Shown: positions 33,405 through 47,270, counted from the stretch's first letter. The stretch is DNA of 64,000 nt from Homalodisca vitripennis (GCF_021130785.1 NC_060215.1:117328501-117392500); one strand, 5' to 3'. Notes: generated by a model from the sequence alone, not told the origin. Translations and numbers: made by a program.

Positions 33405-34436
33405 GTAATAATAGTAATTTATTGTGTTTTAACATGTACATGTTATATCAAATTGTCAAGAAAGAAAATAGGCTATGATTTTGGATTAATACATACATCT
33501 ACGTTCCTTTCATACACACAATATGTTCCATCCATCCTATTTCTCATTCATTCCAATTTCGCACTTTAGCACTAGCGTTAGTCAGCCAATTATGTGGTCA
33601 CCCAAACATGTACCATGAACTCGTCTGTATTTTAAAAAGCTTCTGAGACCAATGCTTTATCTGACGAGTTTTAAATGCCTAGAGCATTGCGGAACTTTTA
33701 ATCAAATTTGGGAGTGTGTTGACAAACTGAGCTTCTGCCTGAGAAGGCAAACGCTCATGTCCTACCGCCGTGTGTCTCCCAGTTCGGTAGTTGTCCCTGA
33801 CTCTAAGATTGTATGTCACTATCTCCAAATGTGATCGCATTTTGATTTGAAAACACAGATACGTTTCTAGAATGTAGAGGAAGGGTTATATCAACAGTTT
33901 CAGAGTTTAAATCTTAGTCTGCACAACTATCTCCATTGTAGTTTTGCAATTGTTTAAACAGATTTTTTCTGGAGTGTAAAAACTTTAGAGAAATATGTGT
34001 TTGCACAACCTCCCCACAAGACCACTCCGTATGACAGGTAGTGGTATATCAATCCATTATATACCTGTCATCGGTACCTGAGTAAGCAGTATTCGAATAG
34101 CTACTTCAAAACATAAATGCCTGAGGACGATTTTGAACAAACGTTGTCTACTTGACTATCCCATGTCAACCCTCGATCCAAGGAATTTAGTCGGGTAGAC
34201 TTCTTCGATCTCAGTCTCCGCCGCCATCACTGTGTGACTTTGATCTGAAACGGCTGGCGCAAGGCGCAAACGAAATTGAACAAACACCGATTTTACAGCT
34301 TGGTTTTAAGATTGAATTCTTTGAAATGTTGAATAAGTTGTTGAGCTCAGTGAATGTTGCAAGTTCTGATTGATTTGTGATTGACAAGAAACAGAGATTT
34401 GTGTCATCGGCATACTGCACTATTCGTCCTTGCAAA
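33405..34436 (-). mobile_element. LINE fragment A: YADD block to 3' end
   Basis: On the minus strand it begins at about 34436 with GRIVQYADDTNLCF, closely related to the same block of fragment B (GRIVQYADDTTLCF), and runs through a frameshifted thumb region to a C-terminal block with EIVTYNLRVRDNYRTGRHTA and LPSQAEAQFVN (about 33810-33715), then a 3' UTR ending in acaataaattactattatt at about 33410. Its 3' end abuts the first RT codons of fragment B. The two fragments belong to the same or sister families. Broken by several frameshifts. Confidence 0.78.
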
Positions 34437-34805
34437 GATGAGCAATAGTTGACATACGAGTTTGCATGGGAGCAAGCATCAGTGCAAGGACTACGTTTGG
34501 CTGTCCCCAGCGAGGCGTCCTAGATCTTGTGTGGAACCTAGTTGCGGACCACCTGCTCGTGTCTTTGAACAGCAGTGCTGCATTTGCGCTGGGGGTACGC
34601 GGATGACATGTGATTCCTGTGAGCGGCAAGTTTAACACAACAGTCATGCAACTGACCAAAGTTGCACTGAATAAGGTGGAAAATGATGTGATGGGATGTG
34701 CCTTAGATGTCAACCCCACCAAGACTGCCGTGGTTGCTTTTACTAGGAGGTGTCAGTTGGGGTATTGGTCCAAATTATTGAGAGGCTCATTTCCTTGTCA
34801 GAATC
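34437..34805 (+). mobile_element. R1-clade LINE, continuation of the RT (palm)
   Basis: Plus-strand blocks in shifting frames are FGCPQRGVL (about 34496-34522), DLVWNLVADHLL, GYADDM (YADD at 34596-34607), VSGKFNTTVMQLTKVALNKV and DVNPTKTAVVAFTRR (34710-34755). These follow directly, in R1 order, from the RT fingers that stop near 32610, so both parts come from one element split by fragments A and B. The YADD is followed at once by a stop. The region C-terminal to the palm is missing; a Gypsy-like LTR begins at 34811. Confidence 0.78.
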
Positions 34806-34810
34806 AACAA

Positions 34811-35290
34811 TGTAACTGTTTGTTGGCTTCTGTATTGTATCTAAATTGAAGTATTTTTTTCTATAACATTTGAATATTGGCAATATGTTTTATAGTGTGT
34901 ATGAAATGAAACGTGTTGAATAAATTATTTTCGGTCCTAATATACAAATAACTGAGTCTTATTTCAAACCCCGTAATGCCCAATTGAAAGGCAACATTAT
35001 ATCCAGTAAGGATGTAACAGTGGCGACGAGGATAAACAGTGAGTTCGCGTAAAAGTGTATGAATGTGCATTTTACTGCGACAAGTATGACCACGTGCACA
35101 GAGTGAAGTCAAGTGGCGTATAGTGTAGGGAGGTGTATTTTTACGACAATTAAACGTGCTTGACCGTTCCAAGTCCATTATTTCTCGCCTCTTTATTTGG
35201 AGGGGGTACAAAATGGTAGGTATTATCGGCAATATCGGTGTTTTTGACAGTGCTGAAGAGTCGTGGTTTTCATATATTGAGAAACTTTAA
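34811..35290 (+). mobile_element. Gypsy-like LTR retrotransposon, 5' end only (LTR, primer site, gag start)
   Basis: The likely LTR is 34811-35019 (209 bp), starting TGTAAC and ending TGTAACA, with an AATAAA at 34919-34924. It is followed by gtggcgacgaggat (35020-35033), a sequence I associate with the start of the internal region of insect Gypsy elements and which would be the primer-binding site. An ATG at 35213 opens a gag-like N-terminus containing VFDSAEESWFSYIEKL, the start typical of Gypsy Gag; a stop follows after 25 codons at 35288 and the sequence then loses similarity. The rest of gag, pol and the 3' LTR are absent from the window. Confidence 0.65.
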
Positions 35291-38200
35291 GCATTTAAAG
35301 TAATAATATGGACTATCTTGAAATCATACAGAAATAAAAACCGCTAAAGACACAGATATAAATATACATGACAAATAGTTTGAAGTAAATAAAGTGAATG
35401 TCATGGTTTCATATTAAAATGTAATTTATTTGGTCATATTTGATTTACAAAAATGTTATTCAAAACTTATTTTAGATTCCGATACTATTTTACTTGCTTA
35501 GTTTTGTATTTTATTTTTAAAACATGTCATCCTTTAAATCAATTCATATAAGTACTGTAAAATATTTGTATACTATTATCATAATGGTGAAAGCGCCTAC
35601 AATTTTTGGAAGACACAATAAGCATACTGATCTGTAACCAAATCACGTGGAGTGCCGAACTGGGTTAACTTCATCTTGAAAAATTTTCACTGTGAAACAA
35701 GTTGTATAACTAAAATATATGAGGTAGATAATTATGCAATATATGATATGAAATTATCGAAACTAATGTATTTTTAATAATTCTAACATTTCTTAATATA
35801 ATTCATTAATTGTAGTTTTTTCCGTTGTATTAATGTTAACAAAATATGTGTTTCCAATGTTTGTTATTTACTGTAGTTAATCAATTGCTATAAAGAAACT
35901 ATAATTAGGGAGTATGTGGTTTTATTATAGTTGAAGGTTGTAAAAATCTGTATCTCAATTTAAATTTCAAACCAACAGTACATTTTACTGAGGAGTAAAT
36001 ATGTAACCTATTTACAATGCAATTTTGGTACCTTTCAATCCATTAAATCAAGTACCGTAAAACTACAGGAAAATTAAAATTATTTTACTGTTCAAATCTT
36101 CTGTGAATATATTTCAACAAATTGTGTAAATCAAAAACTTGTAGTCCTCTGCACCAAATTGCATGTAATTACTAGTAAATCAGTAGTGGTTATAGATGCA
36201 TTTTCATTGCCTGTTTCACGAATTCATGTATTTTACAATAAAATTTTAATATACAAAAAATAAAAAGTTGAACCTGAGCTAACTTTAACACAATTTCTCT
36301 ATCAATATATAACTTGTAATTTTTTGTTCACAATACTCCTGTGAATATCTTAACTATTAGATTGATACAATTTTTTTAAACTTATTTTACATTCAACTGT
36401 ATAAAACACCATTTATATGCAAAAAGGCCCATTATACATTCATCCTAATTAAGAACATTGTAAAGTTTTTCAGAAGTGTAACACAAATTTCACATTATTT
36501 AAAGCTAACCTAAACTGAAATTGTTCACTGGTAGAAAGTGTGTTCTTTCATAAATGATACCTATCATTGTTCTTTGCTTTATCAGTTTCTTAAATACATT
36601 TTACAAATCTTATAGCTAATATATAAGGCGATAATTAATATAGTTAAATTTTGAACTACTTTAGAAAATAGGAATGACGAATTGAATCTTTACAATTGTG
36701 GGTATGTCCTGCCCATAAACTTAAGTTAACTTGATAAGCTTCAAAATTGATATAATTTCAACACTCGTAATTTCACACTAAACTTAACGTCACCCCCAAA
36801 ATTAGTAATTGCAGAAATGAAGCAAGAATGCTACAGTTCTGGCTACAAAGCTATAATTAGTTTGGACTTTGCCAAAATTTCTATTTCTACAAGGAATGCT
36901 ATAAGAATGCAGGCTTTCTTCCGTTTTACAAGTAGGGTCTTAAATGTATTTCGTAATCTAGGTTAATTAATTAAGTTAATTGGGTTAAATTGATTATTTA
37001 TTAATAATAAATAAGAAATTGTTACACATCCCTGATTTTCTATTTTTCGTAGGAGGTCTTTTAGTGATGACTTCAATAGAACAAAACACTTTACGAGTAG
37101 AATGTTTTCAATTTTTGGATCAACTTATATGCAAACCATCATGTCAAAAATTACTTTTGGAAAATCTAAAAATGGACAGGCATTGTTGGCCTAAACAACT
37201 GTAAACAACCAAAAATGAATCTCGTACATATAAAATAAAGCCAGGGGATGGCTCAATAGAAAATTGTGACAAATGTTTTATCAACAACTGTCCAGAATAT
37301 TAATTGACTGAACGTTAGCGAAGCCTTTCACTCGAGAGGTTGAACAATTTCTGTCTGTCTGTCTGTACGTCCAAATGATACCTCGAAAATGAACTGAGCT
37401 TTAGAATGGAAATTTTGTATGAAACTTAATTACTATATAGGCAACACTGAGTTTGATTGTGGTGTATGTTACTCCATAAGATTTGGTTGAGTGTTATTGA
37501 AAATTTGAACATTAGTCGTTAGAGAAATCACAGTGGCAACAAGGAAATAGCAGAATAGAGAAATCTGTAAACAAACTGAGTACAATTAGATTAGATTTTA
37601 GGATGTGTCAACCAGTTACGAGAAAGAATCTTAACCAAAACTGTCTACTTTTTTATCATCTCCACTTTAATTTAAACAAACTTTTTTTCCTCCCGACAAA
37701 TTTGACGTATAAACAAATTTGATATTCTAAACATTATGAAGTAAAGTTTATATAACCACCTATTCATTATGTATTACAATACAAAGCAATACTGAATGGA
37801 ATAAATATGATTTCAACATAAATCGTCATATTTTAATACAGATAAACTATATACAGTATATTGTAATTATTTAAAAAATGTATAGTACATTTGAAATTTT
37901 TTCCTATTTTGAGAATCTTTATATTCAGCTGGTTCGGGAGAAGCAGCCTTGCCCCTGCTTGCTGCAAAGCCAACAATATAAAGTGACAATCAGTACTTTT
38001 TTACTATATCGGTTAGTATAGCCATAAACATACCCTAATTCAAATTCTGACCATTGGTGCAAATCTTATACACCATTTATTCCCAACTAAAATCTTTCTA
38101 CCCTAACACTATTTTGTGAACTACAATAGCACAATAACACAAAACGCATTATCGTGTCGAACTAATGACAACAATAGAGTGGCGATAAACTTGATATAAA

Positions 38201-39231
38201 ATATAATAGATTTATAATTATTTCATTTTAAATTTATTATAAATTTACAAAACCAAGCCATGTTAATTAATTGTAATTTGTTGCGAGAAAATTTGTTTGG
38301 AAGGAAACTTTTGATATTCACATCAATAATGTTGTAAAAATGCAAATTGGTAAAGATCAGTTCTCCACTATCAAGTTATTTGGAACACCAACAGTGGTTG
38401 TATTCCTCTGTAAAGCAACTGTTTCTAAGGATTATCCTCCTCACATTTGAGTAAGGTTGTATTAATTTAGAAGCTAGTATTTGAACATTATTAATCATTA
38501 ATTTAATAACTAAATTAAATTGCTTTCTCAATTTTCCATATCTTTATTGTGTTTGTCACAGTAATCAATCAAAGTTACTCTATATTCGAGTGAGTATAAA
38601 AGCTTAACTGCTATACTTAAAACAATTTTAAAAATCAATTTCACCCAAAATGTTTATTCATTTTTCTTACAGTATAATTTCCAGTTACATAGCTTTAATT
38701 TTAGAGCTGTGATATGTTTATCTAGGTCAGATTTGTAGTCACCTCGATTACAGTCGAACCCTCTTTCTTCTGAATAAATATGATAAGGCCACATTCACAT
38801 ACACTCATGGGTCGGTCAAGTTCATGTCTTATCAATAGTGTGCCTCTTTACTCTGTTTTTTTCCTCGTCTTTGTCACGTATCCAGACAAATTCACCAGTT
38901 ATTCCTGAAGGGAAATTATTGGATCCAGTCTCGTTACTCAACCAATGACAAGACATAAATCATAAAACTATCTACCATAATATCCATAGCTTTTCCCACC
39001 TATGGATATTGATAATTCAAAATAAAGCAACATATTTATTTAAAATTTTAAAAACCAAAAGGATTTTTTCAGATATTTACCATTGTTATAAGAAATTATG
39101 AAAGGTGATAATGGTTTGCTTCTGTTAGTCTGTGGAATGAATTATGTATAAGAATCCACAATCGACACTTTCTTATCAACATAACAGGAAGGAGGAGGTT
39201 CATGTCTGCTTCATCTTACCCTCATTTATAT
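35291..39231. other. AT-rich non-coding stretch
   Basis: No coding sequence is recognised over almost 4 kb. A repeat-like segment lies at about 37305-37560. The open frame at 37019-37204 starts at a non-ATG codon and has no recognisable features. The right end meets duplication copy 2. Confidence 0.5.
37305..37560. repeat. Probable interspersed repeat with (CTGT)n
   Basis: The block gaacgttagcgaagccttt followed by cactcgagaggttgaac and four CTGT units (about 37350-37366) has the look of a dispersed insect repeat, with a later tccaaatgatacctcg tract. There is one copy in this window, so the call rests on general resemblance. Confidence 0.35.
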
Positions 39232-40097
39232 TTATCCCTAATATATCACTGTAGTTAAAGCTGTATCCTACGAATTAAGGTTTTCCAGATTTCATTTCAC
39301 TCCTTTTGGCCATTTCTTTAAATGAACAGAGTACCCGTGTGTATCTATGAAGAGATAGATGAGTTGTAGTCCATCAAATTGTCTTAGCTAAAAACTCAAC
39401 CTACTCGACCAGGACCACCGTTGAAGAAGTGCGTGAGTTTCTGTCATTGATACGGTTTGATCTGTTTAGGCTTTGAAATTCCAAATTACTATGTATAACC
39501 GTTTTACTTTTATTTTAGGATTCAAAACACAATCTTCATAAACCACATGTTTTATTACTAAAAAACAATAAGATTAAGTTGAATGCATAAGTATTAATAC
39601 AGAATTTTGATCATAATTTTTAACTTACATGCATAACAAAATTACAATTTGTCCTAAACTATGCCTACTGTGTAAACCTTATAGGTCAATAGCAAAAACA
39701 TTATCTAAAAATGTTGAAAGCCTTATTTATATCCGTAAACTAAAAATTAACCTAGTGGCAGCTTGTCCATAAGGACTTTGAGGCAGAACCTCCCCTTCCC
39801 CAGTAAAAACAAGAAAAATCCATAAATAAGATTTATACAATAATATAAATTTCTAAAATGAAAAAAGTGTACATATGAATAAATTTAATTCATCAAACTG
39901 TCAATATCTAAAAATGTAAAGTCAAAGCGCTTCCATCCAGCCAAAAATCTACCACTCCCATTATTTGAGATTGGAGCAGAGCCCTTGCAGTGCTGGTAAT
40001 TGGGTGAAAAACCAAATCTCACACCTATACACAACCTTTGAGAGCAATTAGGTATACGCGCAGCACGCACTGTTGATATGGTAGTGTGATGGCCACG

Positions 40098-40220
40098 ATA
40101 TAATAATAATAAATCTTTATTCAACAAAAATGCATATACATATAACAATACACGACAAAAACTAAACATATTTACCAAACAGCATTGTGTGAATAAATGG
40201 ATCCCCTAAGCAATGCCCAA
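40098..40220 (-). repeat. LINE 3' UTR tail, inside duplication copy 2
   Basis: Counterpart of 5938-6060, with the same gttgaataaagatttatt and TTA run on the minus strand. Confidence 0.5.
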
Positions 40221-41369
40221 AAGGGTTCCCTTCAAGATATTTTAAATATTATAAAGACAGTTGTGTGCAACAATCTTTTTAAAGATTTTACTGAGATAAT
40301 GATATTACAAGGGGGATAATCACAATATATATATATATACATACAATTATTGTTAGTTTTAAGATTTTGACGTGGCTGTAATAATGAGCTGTATTTATGA
40401 CTTTCTCAATGATGTTGTACATTTTTGTGGCAAAAAAATTATGAAATGAAAATATAATACAATTGTGGTGTATAAAAGACAAAATAAATCGCAAAAACCT
40501 ATTGCTAATGCCAATATCACATTATTTTCTAAAGTTCTAGGATACAGACTAATTAAAGCTTACAAGAAAACTAATTAAACAATGAAAATAATTAGAATAA
40601 ATATAAAAAAAGTATCATGATAAACGTAAGTACGTTAATTATATAAGTACAAAATATTTATATTTTGCTACTATTTCTATACTTCTGCTACAAACAGTAT
40701 TATAAAGTCAGGACCATTTATATTTATTTAACTATGTAAGTTATATACTCATAGTATAATTGTAAATAAACGTAAAATGTATTCCCAATAACCCTGAATA
40801 ACTAATTTTTGCTAATAATCTAATAGAAGAAAAGTTTTTTTCAAGCCATTTTGGGAAAGTTTCATTCAATATTTTAAACTTATTAAGTATTCAAAACATT
40901 TGCTTGAATTACATATTATGTTAAAAACAGTTTTGTGCTAGAGTAAGAATCTTAAACAAATGATGTATGCATAAAAGTAAGAAACGTGAATGACAAGTTT
41001 TTCTTATATTGTAAACATTAATGAGCCAAAATATAATAATGTTTACATATACATTACATTACACAAAATTAAAACTCTTTACTAAGTTGCCAAAGGAAGC
41101 ATGGCCTGTCCCTGTAACTAGATTCAAAAGACTAACAGAAAAATACCACAAGAATAATGTTTTTTATTTGGTGGAAGAATGTGTGTGACCCGTAATATTA
41201 GTACTTTAAGTTATTAGGTTGAGTGTACACATTTTTTTTGCTGATTTGATGTTTGTTACTGTTGTTAAAGCATATATTTGTTATTGTAATATATTTTATT
41301 GATTGTTTATTGTTATTTATAATTATAACTAAATTATAACATTAAGTTTGTTACACATAACATAGCTAT

Positions 41370-41515
41370 GGCAAGAAGGGTTAATTTAATTTAAATGTTG
41401 AATTCAGCCCCAATTCACCTTCATTTTATTGCAGCATCTGGTATCTGACGTTGTCTCAGACTTGACTCCTGGAATTTACAACCATGTTTGTCTGAAGAGA
41501 TCCAAAGAACATACA
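41370..41515 (+). repeat. Dispersed repeat family, member in duplication copy 2
   Basis: Counterpart of 7665-7800, carried along in the duplication. Confidence 0.6.
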
Positions 41516-44500
41516 CTGTGTAGACTACTCTAGTTTCATTATGAATTATTAATAAAACTGTATACTGTAACATAACTTGATAATTTTACCAGAATTTTGG
41601 CATTATTTATTTTATACATTTTATCAAATAAACCACTCTTCTACAAAATGTTTTGAGACAGGATTTACCATCAGACTTCAAACTGAAGGAAGTTGATGTC
41701 ACAAAAGTATTCAAAAGATAATAATTTCCACATTATTTAAAAACTATTTCAAAATGTTTGTAAAGAATTGTAAAAACACTTTTCATCCTGATTTCTGAAT
41801 TATTACAACTGACAGCTTGTAATTTGTGTTTGTAAATATTACATTTAAGTTAATGTTACATATTGATAGAACAGAGCCCTGTGTTTGTTTTCTAGCGAAA
41901 ATATAATTAGCACCATATGGTTAGCTAATAGATTTTCAAAAATATTTTACTGGTACGATCATAAATCCCTGAGCACTCACAATGGGAAATTTAATAGCCT
42001 ACCATATGAGCTCTCAGGTAAAGAATAAGGACTACAATAGTCTAGAGATGAAAACCGTTTGTACTGGAAAATTGAGATACATTTCAGTACCTCGAACAAT
42101 GCTGAAAAGGTATCTTTGACTATTCATTACCTACTATTTGCATTTTTATGTTGTAGAACTTTAACTCTTAATTTGATTAATTACAAAATTTGAACACTAC
42201 ATTTTAAAATGTGATTTGATTTCATTTCAATTATTGTATTTTATTAATATTTTCTAAAAACGCTGAATGTAATGTATTTTATCTTTTTTTACTTATAGTC
42301 TGGATGAATTAGTGTGTAGGATATATATGTTTGTCTTTCAGCAATCCATCCTACTCAGTGGCTGAGTTCCATGAAAGAAGACAATTAACCACTACTTGAA
42401 CAATTTTGTTTGTGTTCAATCTGACACCATTTCAATACTTAATAGGTATTTGAAAATAAAGTGATTTTGTTTTTTTATTCAGTAAAGAACTCCCCAGTAC
42501 CTAGACTTTGTCTGTTGGTAGTTTTTTATTTGTCCATTATTGTCAAAGTGTTGCATATTGTGCTATAATGTGTAATTGCAAGTTGATGTTAGTAGTTTAC
42601 ATAAGATATTACAAGATATATGCATAATTACAGTTTCAAGTTAATCTTTGTATTTGGAGGTGTCATAAACTGATATTCTATGAAGTAAGGTTTTCAAAAT
42701 TGTTCTCAAGATATATACATAATTACAGTTTTAAGTTTACCTTTGTGTTTGGAGGTGTCGGATACTGATATGCCCATGAATTAAGTTTAAAAATTGTTCT
42801 CAAATTTAATAATTGCATTGGTTTTTTTATAAATACAACAAAATAAAATGTTTTTTCTATTTTATTCTATTCTATTAGTCCCTTGAAATATCCTCTGTGA
42901 TTAAGAGACATGTTGTCTGTACATTTTAAGAAAATAATGGTTTTCTTGACTATCTCCTACAGTTTGATTAAATCTCTAAATCGTTTAGGAAACCATTAAA
43001 GTGTGGTCAAATTAAAACAAAAATTCAAATTTTTCTCTGAAGTAGATTTTTAGAGAATCCTGTAGGAGGAAGAGACACAACTACTACAAAAGAAATAATC
43101 ACACTTGTATTGTTGTAAAATATTGCTAATTCATTGGAACAGGACGAGATACATAACCAAAGTTAGGAAAACTCATTTAGTGGTGTACACAGGAATATTA
43201 TTAATGAAGGCAGATGATTATCTACCTTCTTTTTAATTGGGCACAATAGTAGTTTGATCAGTTTGTTAGTTGTGGAATATTTCGATTGTATACACAATTG
43301 AGTTAATATAATCAATATAAACTTTTACCACATGAAGTATGTTATTAGAGTAGGAATCATAATCTAAAAAATTTTATGAAACAAGGATTCAACTTTTACT
43401 TTTATTGCTTACTTTTTAAATAAGTATACATCCTTCACAAAAGTTTTAGTCACATTCTTCTTATTTACTAAATATTGTGTTTTAAGACAAAATATTTCAT
43501 TTTTTTGTATGACTAATATTTTATAGGTAACTAACATTCTAAAACGATTACTAATGGTCTAATCACACTCACATGATTAAATAGTACAACAAAACCTATC
43601 TTTGCTACAGTATAATTATAATTCTATCATAAATGAGCACACAGGCAGGCATCTTTGGCGAAAGTTTTGTTGCAGTTATGACAATGATTTGTTCTCATGA
43701 TGGTTCAAAACTGACATTATATGCTGACAAATTGTCTGATAGCCAATATACTAGAGCAATGTAATAACTATTAATACTAATATACTGTATTCCCTAAAGA
43801 GTATAAAGTAGGTATTTCTTTACAGAGTACAAAATATTTTACAGAGTGCTTTAAAAGTCTTTAAATAATTTGTAAAATTATCCTTTCAGTATTATTTGAC
43901 TTAAAATGGCAACAGGATTTGGAAATTTGTCTTAGATATATAAAAATATTGACCTGTAAGAATAATTGGATTTGACTCAAAATACCAATGGTTTCTCAGC
44001 AATTTTGTTTATAGTTTTATTTATCTGGATCAAGAAGCTGATGAAACTCCTAATAGTACTTTTGTGCTTGTCTCCAGAGTGTATTTTTAGGACGGGTAAG
44101 GTTGGTGGTAGGAGCTGCCTCTTGTCAAGATCCCATGATGAAGAATAACTAGCTCTGTATCTCAGTAGTGTCATCTGTGAAGAAGGAGAGGATAGGTCTC
44201 TCCAGTCCAGAGCGCTCGTAAATATTAACTCTATTTATAATACATGTGTATGTATTTAGCTACCAATATAGCCAAATGACAACTAGTAGATATGGACAGA
44301 GTAGTCTCCAGGTAATACTAAAGTACCTTATTTTAAGACATACAATCCTTATTCTATAACCCCTACAGAGACCTTGACCGGTATAACCTATTTTTTTTAT
44401 CCACCAGGCCCCTAATAGTAATCATAAAAAATTAACTATTTCCATACTAACGTCCGCTTGAGTGGGCAAATAAATATTGAGAAATACCAACGTTCTTTCT

Positions 44501-44917
44501 GAGATTCAGACGCATGCTCTGCTGCAGAGATATACCAATGTCCGCTCACCCAGATGTCTTGGATTATACTTCTCTAATTTTTACCTGCAAACTAAAATGT
44601 TTGTATAATATCTTAAATTGTTTACCAATAGATGTAGGTACTATATCATATGTATACTTCTAAATTTATAATTTATTCCAATTTATATTTTTACCTAGGT
44701 TTGATTTTAACCATTTATTTAGATGGCTTAGACTACGGTATAGTTGTTTTTCAGTTGTCTATTCACTTCCTAGTTTTGAGGTTAGTTCTTGTTACAAAGT
44801 AAGTTTATTTTTATTCCACTTGAATTTTAGGCTTCATTTGTTAAAAACTGAAACGTTCAAGATCACCAGTTAGTGAAAACACTGTGTGTGAGTTACTGAG
44901 TAAAGGAAAACTTAGTT

Positions 44918-46290
44918 ATGTGCTACTTTCATATGAAAGTGATGAGTTCTGTGGTTGACGATTATGATATAAATCCAGACTGTGATCCAAGCGATAAAAG
45001 ACTTATTACAGCATCAACATCAGGTTTGTTCAACCTAAACCTTCACAAAAATAGTAATGTCAAAAAACCAAGGCTATTTGGTTTTGACACTGATACAGTG
45101 TTGGCCCAGGCATGATGACACAGCAAACTAGTAGGGCTCTTTGGATAACCCACCTAATAGTAGGTCTAACAATGACAATGTGAATAATGTCAGGCTATCT
45201 GATACCATTCAGTAGAAAGTTTTAGTTACAATGAATATCCTATATTCAGACACTTCCCGCCTAAGATTATGTGCCCATACATTATTTTAGATGATTTCTC
45301 ATTCTGAATTTGACTCAGAACTTTGCTAAGTTCACTAACCTTTAAGCTAAATGGTTTACCGAGGTAAATAATTACAGGCTAGCTAATGATATATCATATA
45401 AGGTAAATAATGACAGTGTAAAGGGGGACTGGAAAAAGTTCCCTATATGAGAGCATGGTTGCAACAAAGAATTACACACAGCTTCTTCAAAACTTACCTA
45501 AAAAAGCATAATCATTGGGGGGTAAAATTGTGATCCTTTTTTGTGTATAAGGGAGCTTCTAGAAATAAAGGTGAAGATCCTGCAAGAAGAAATGGCCTTG
45601 GTTTTTTACGTAGTTACATTATTAGATATGTGTGGTTTACTGAACAAAGGTTACCATCTTTTTGTTAATAATTTTTTTCACTCTATTTACTTAGCTAAGC
45701 ATTTATACCAAAATGGTACTTTTGTGACTGTAACCAACCCTAAATAAAATTAGAAAAGGCATTTCTAACACAAAGTTACAGAAATTTTCATTGGACCAAA
45801 GAAATATCTTTAAGCAATGAATTATTGATGCTATCTAGAGAAAAACAACAATGTAACAATAAGAGAAAACAATTACAGAAATCTCAGGTTTAGCTCTTGT
45901 CTTCTGATGCTAAGGCTGGCAGTGAGCAGAGAACCAAAAGACGTGAACAGTACATGAAAATCACTAATGAACCAACTGTTGGTTATCCATAGCTATAATG
46001 ATAATATGGGTGGTATTGATGTATCAGCCCAGATGCTTTACCAATATTTGGAGGAAATGTGTTCCACAAACGCTTGAAAGAAACACTATTGGTAGAATGA
46101 CGCTAAACTGATATATTGTACAAAGAAAATAGTTATGAGCCTACGTATATAATGGATTTTATTTTATCATTCATTGAACATTTATCTTAGGAGTGGCTAA
46201 CAGTAAAAACTGAACAAAATTCCTACATGTGAATGGTAGGGCTGCTGTGACACCTAGAACAGTGGGAGGCAGAGATACTGTAGTAGGTCA
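44918..46290 (+). pseudogene. piggyBac-like transposase, decayed (duplication copy 2)
   Basis: Counterpart of 11208-12560. The 65-codon opening frame (44918-45115) is intact here too; between copies two codons changed silently and two changed residue (Asn to His, Cys to Asp). The block LLNKGYHLFVNN is again NN where a catalytic Asp is expected. The MGG block reads DNMGGIDVSAQ, so this copy keeps the Asp after MGGI but has lost the one in DQ, the opposite of copy 1. Frameshifts and stops make it non-functional. Confidence 0.7.
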
Positions 46291-47270
46291 AAAACAGCAC
46301 TTAGAACAAATCCCTTTGGGTTGAGAACTGAACTGACCAGTTTGTAGTGCTGCCAGGACAGGGCTGGAGGCAAAAATAAGAGTACGGTACCTATTGATGC
46401 ATTACTTAAAAAAGGGTCAGCTTACGTTTGCTGAACCACATGTGTTACAACTTTGTGAACAAAATTCAACTTAGGCAAAGTTGTATACAGTTGTTATACA
46501 TTTAAATAATGAGTAACTAGGATATCACATTTTTATATTTGTTATATAATGGCTTTAAAAGAATATTTTTCTCTACTGTTTTATGGAAGTTAACTGCCCA
46601 ACCCCAGAACTCTGAAAAACACACTTTCTTTTTAAAGTTTAGTATCTATGGAGATTTTCTCAGACTGTGAAAATTTTAGTGATCTTTTGTATTGAAATAA
46701 AACATTTTGTTCTTGGGTATTTAAAAAAAAAATGATTTTGAAGTCAAATAGGAATGAAAAAGGAAATATTTTTTACTAAGTACATCTTTTATCTGTTTAT
46801 CTTATTTTAAAAGTAATATAATTATGTACTATGTTGTGTAAACATGTTTTCTGAATGCTTAGAAAATTATTAGTTTTATAGCCAACAAAGTTTTCTATGG
46901 CCCATTCAATGAGTAGAATAGTACAAACAGATGTAAAAAGGTCTGAGGGTATTTTTCAATAGTACCTATATTACACATCGTTAGTATTTCTCACAATAAA
47001 TTTAAAACTTTTCTCTAGTACCAAAAGGGTTAACATGTCCCCCCCCATTATGAAAGTTTTTATGCCATTGCTATTATTTTACCTATTCCTACTCCCTTTA
47101 CATTGCACAAACATCTTTGGTTTCAATATGAGGAGTTTCCTTTTTCCTCAGAAAAGTAGGCCAATCAATAAAGTTTTAGTAATATTTGGTACAGGTACTC
47201 ATTAACAGTTAGTTGTGTTACACACCATTAACACTGAGGACATGACTAGCCTCATACTAAAAAAGATCAC

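Larger units (their letters stand above)
39232..47270 (+). repeat. Segmental duplication, copy 2 (8,039 bp)
   Basis: Near-identical to 5071-13544 in the same orientation, starting 34.2 kb further on. It lacks the 467-bp block of copy 1 and has a nine-base filler there (41052-41060). Left flank (…cctcatttata) and right flank (ttaaaaaatgagc…) are unrelated to those of copy 1. Confidence 0.95.
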
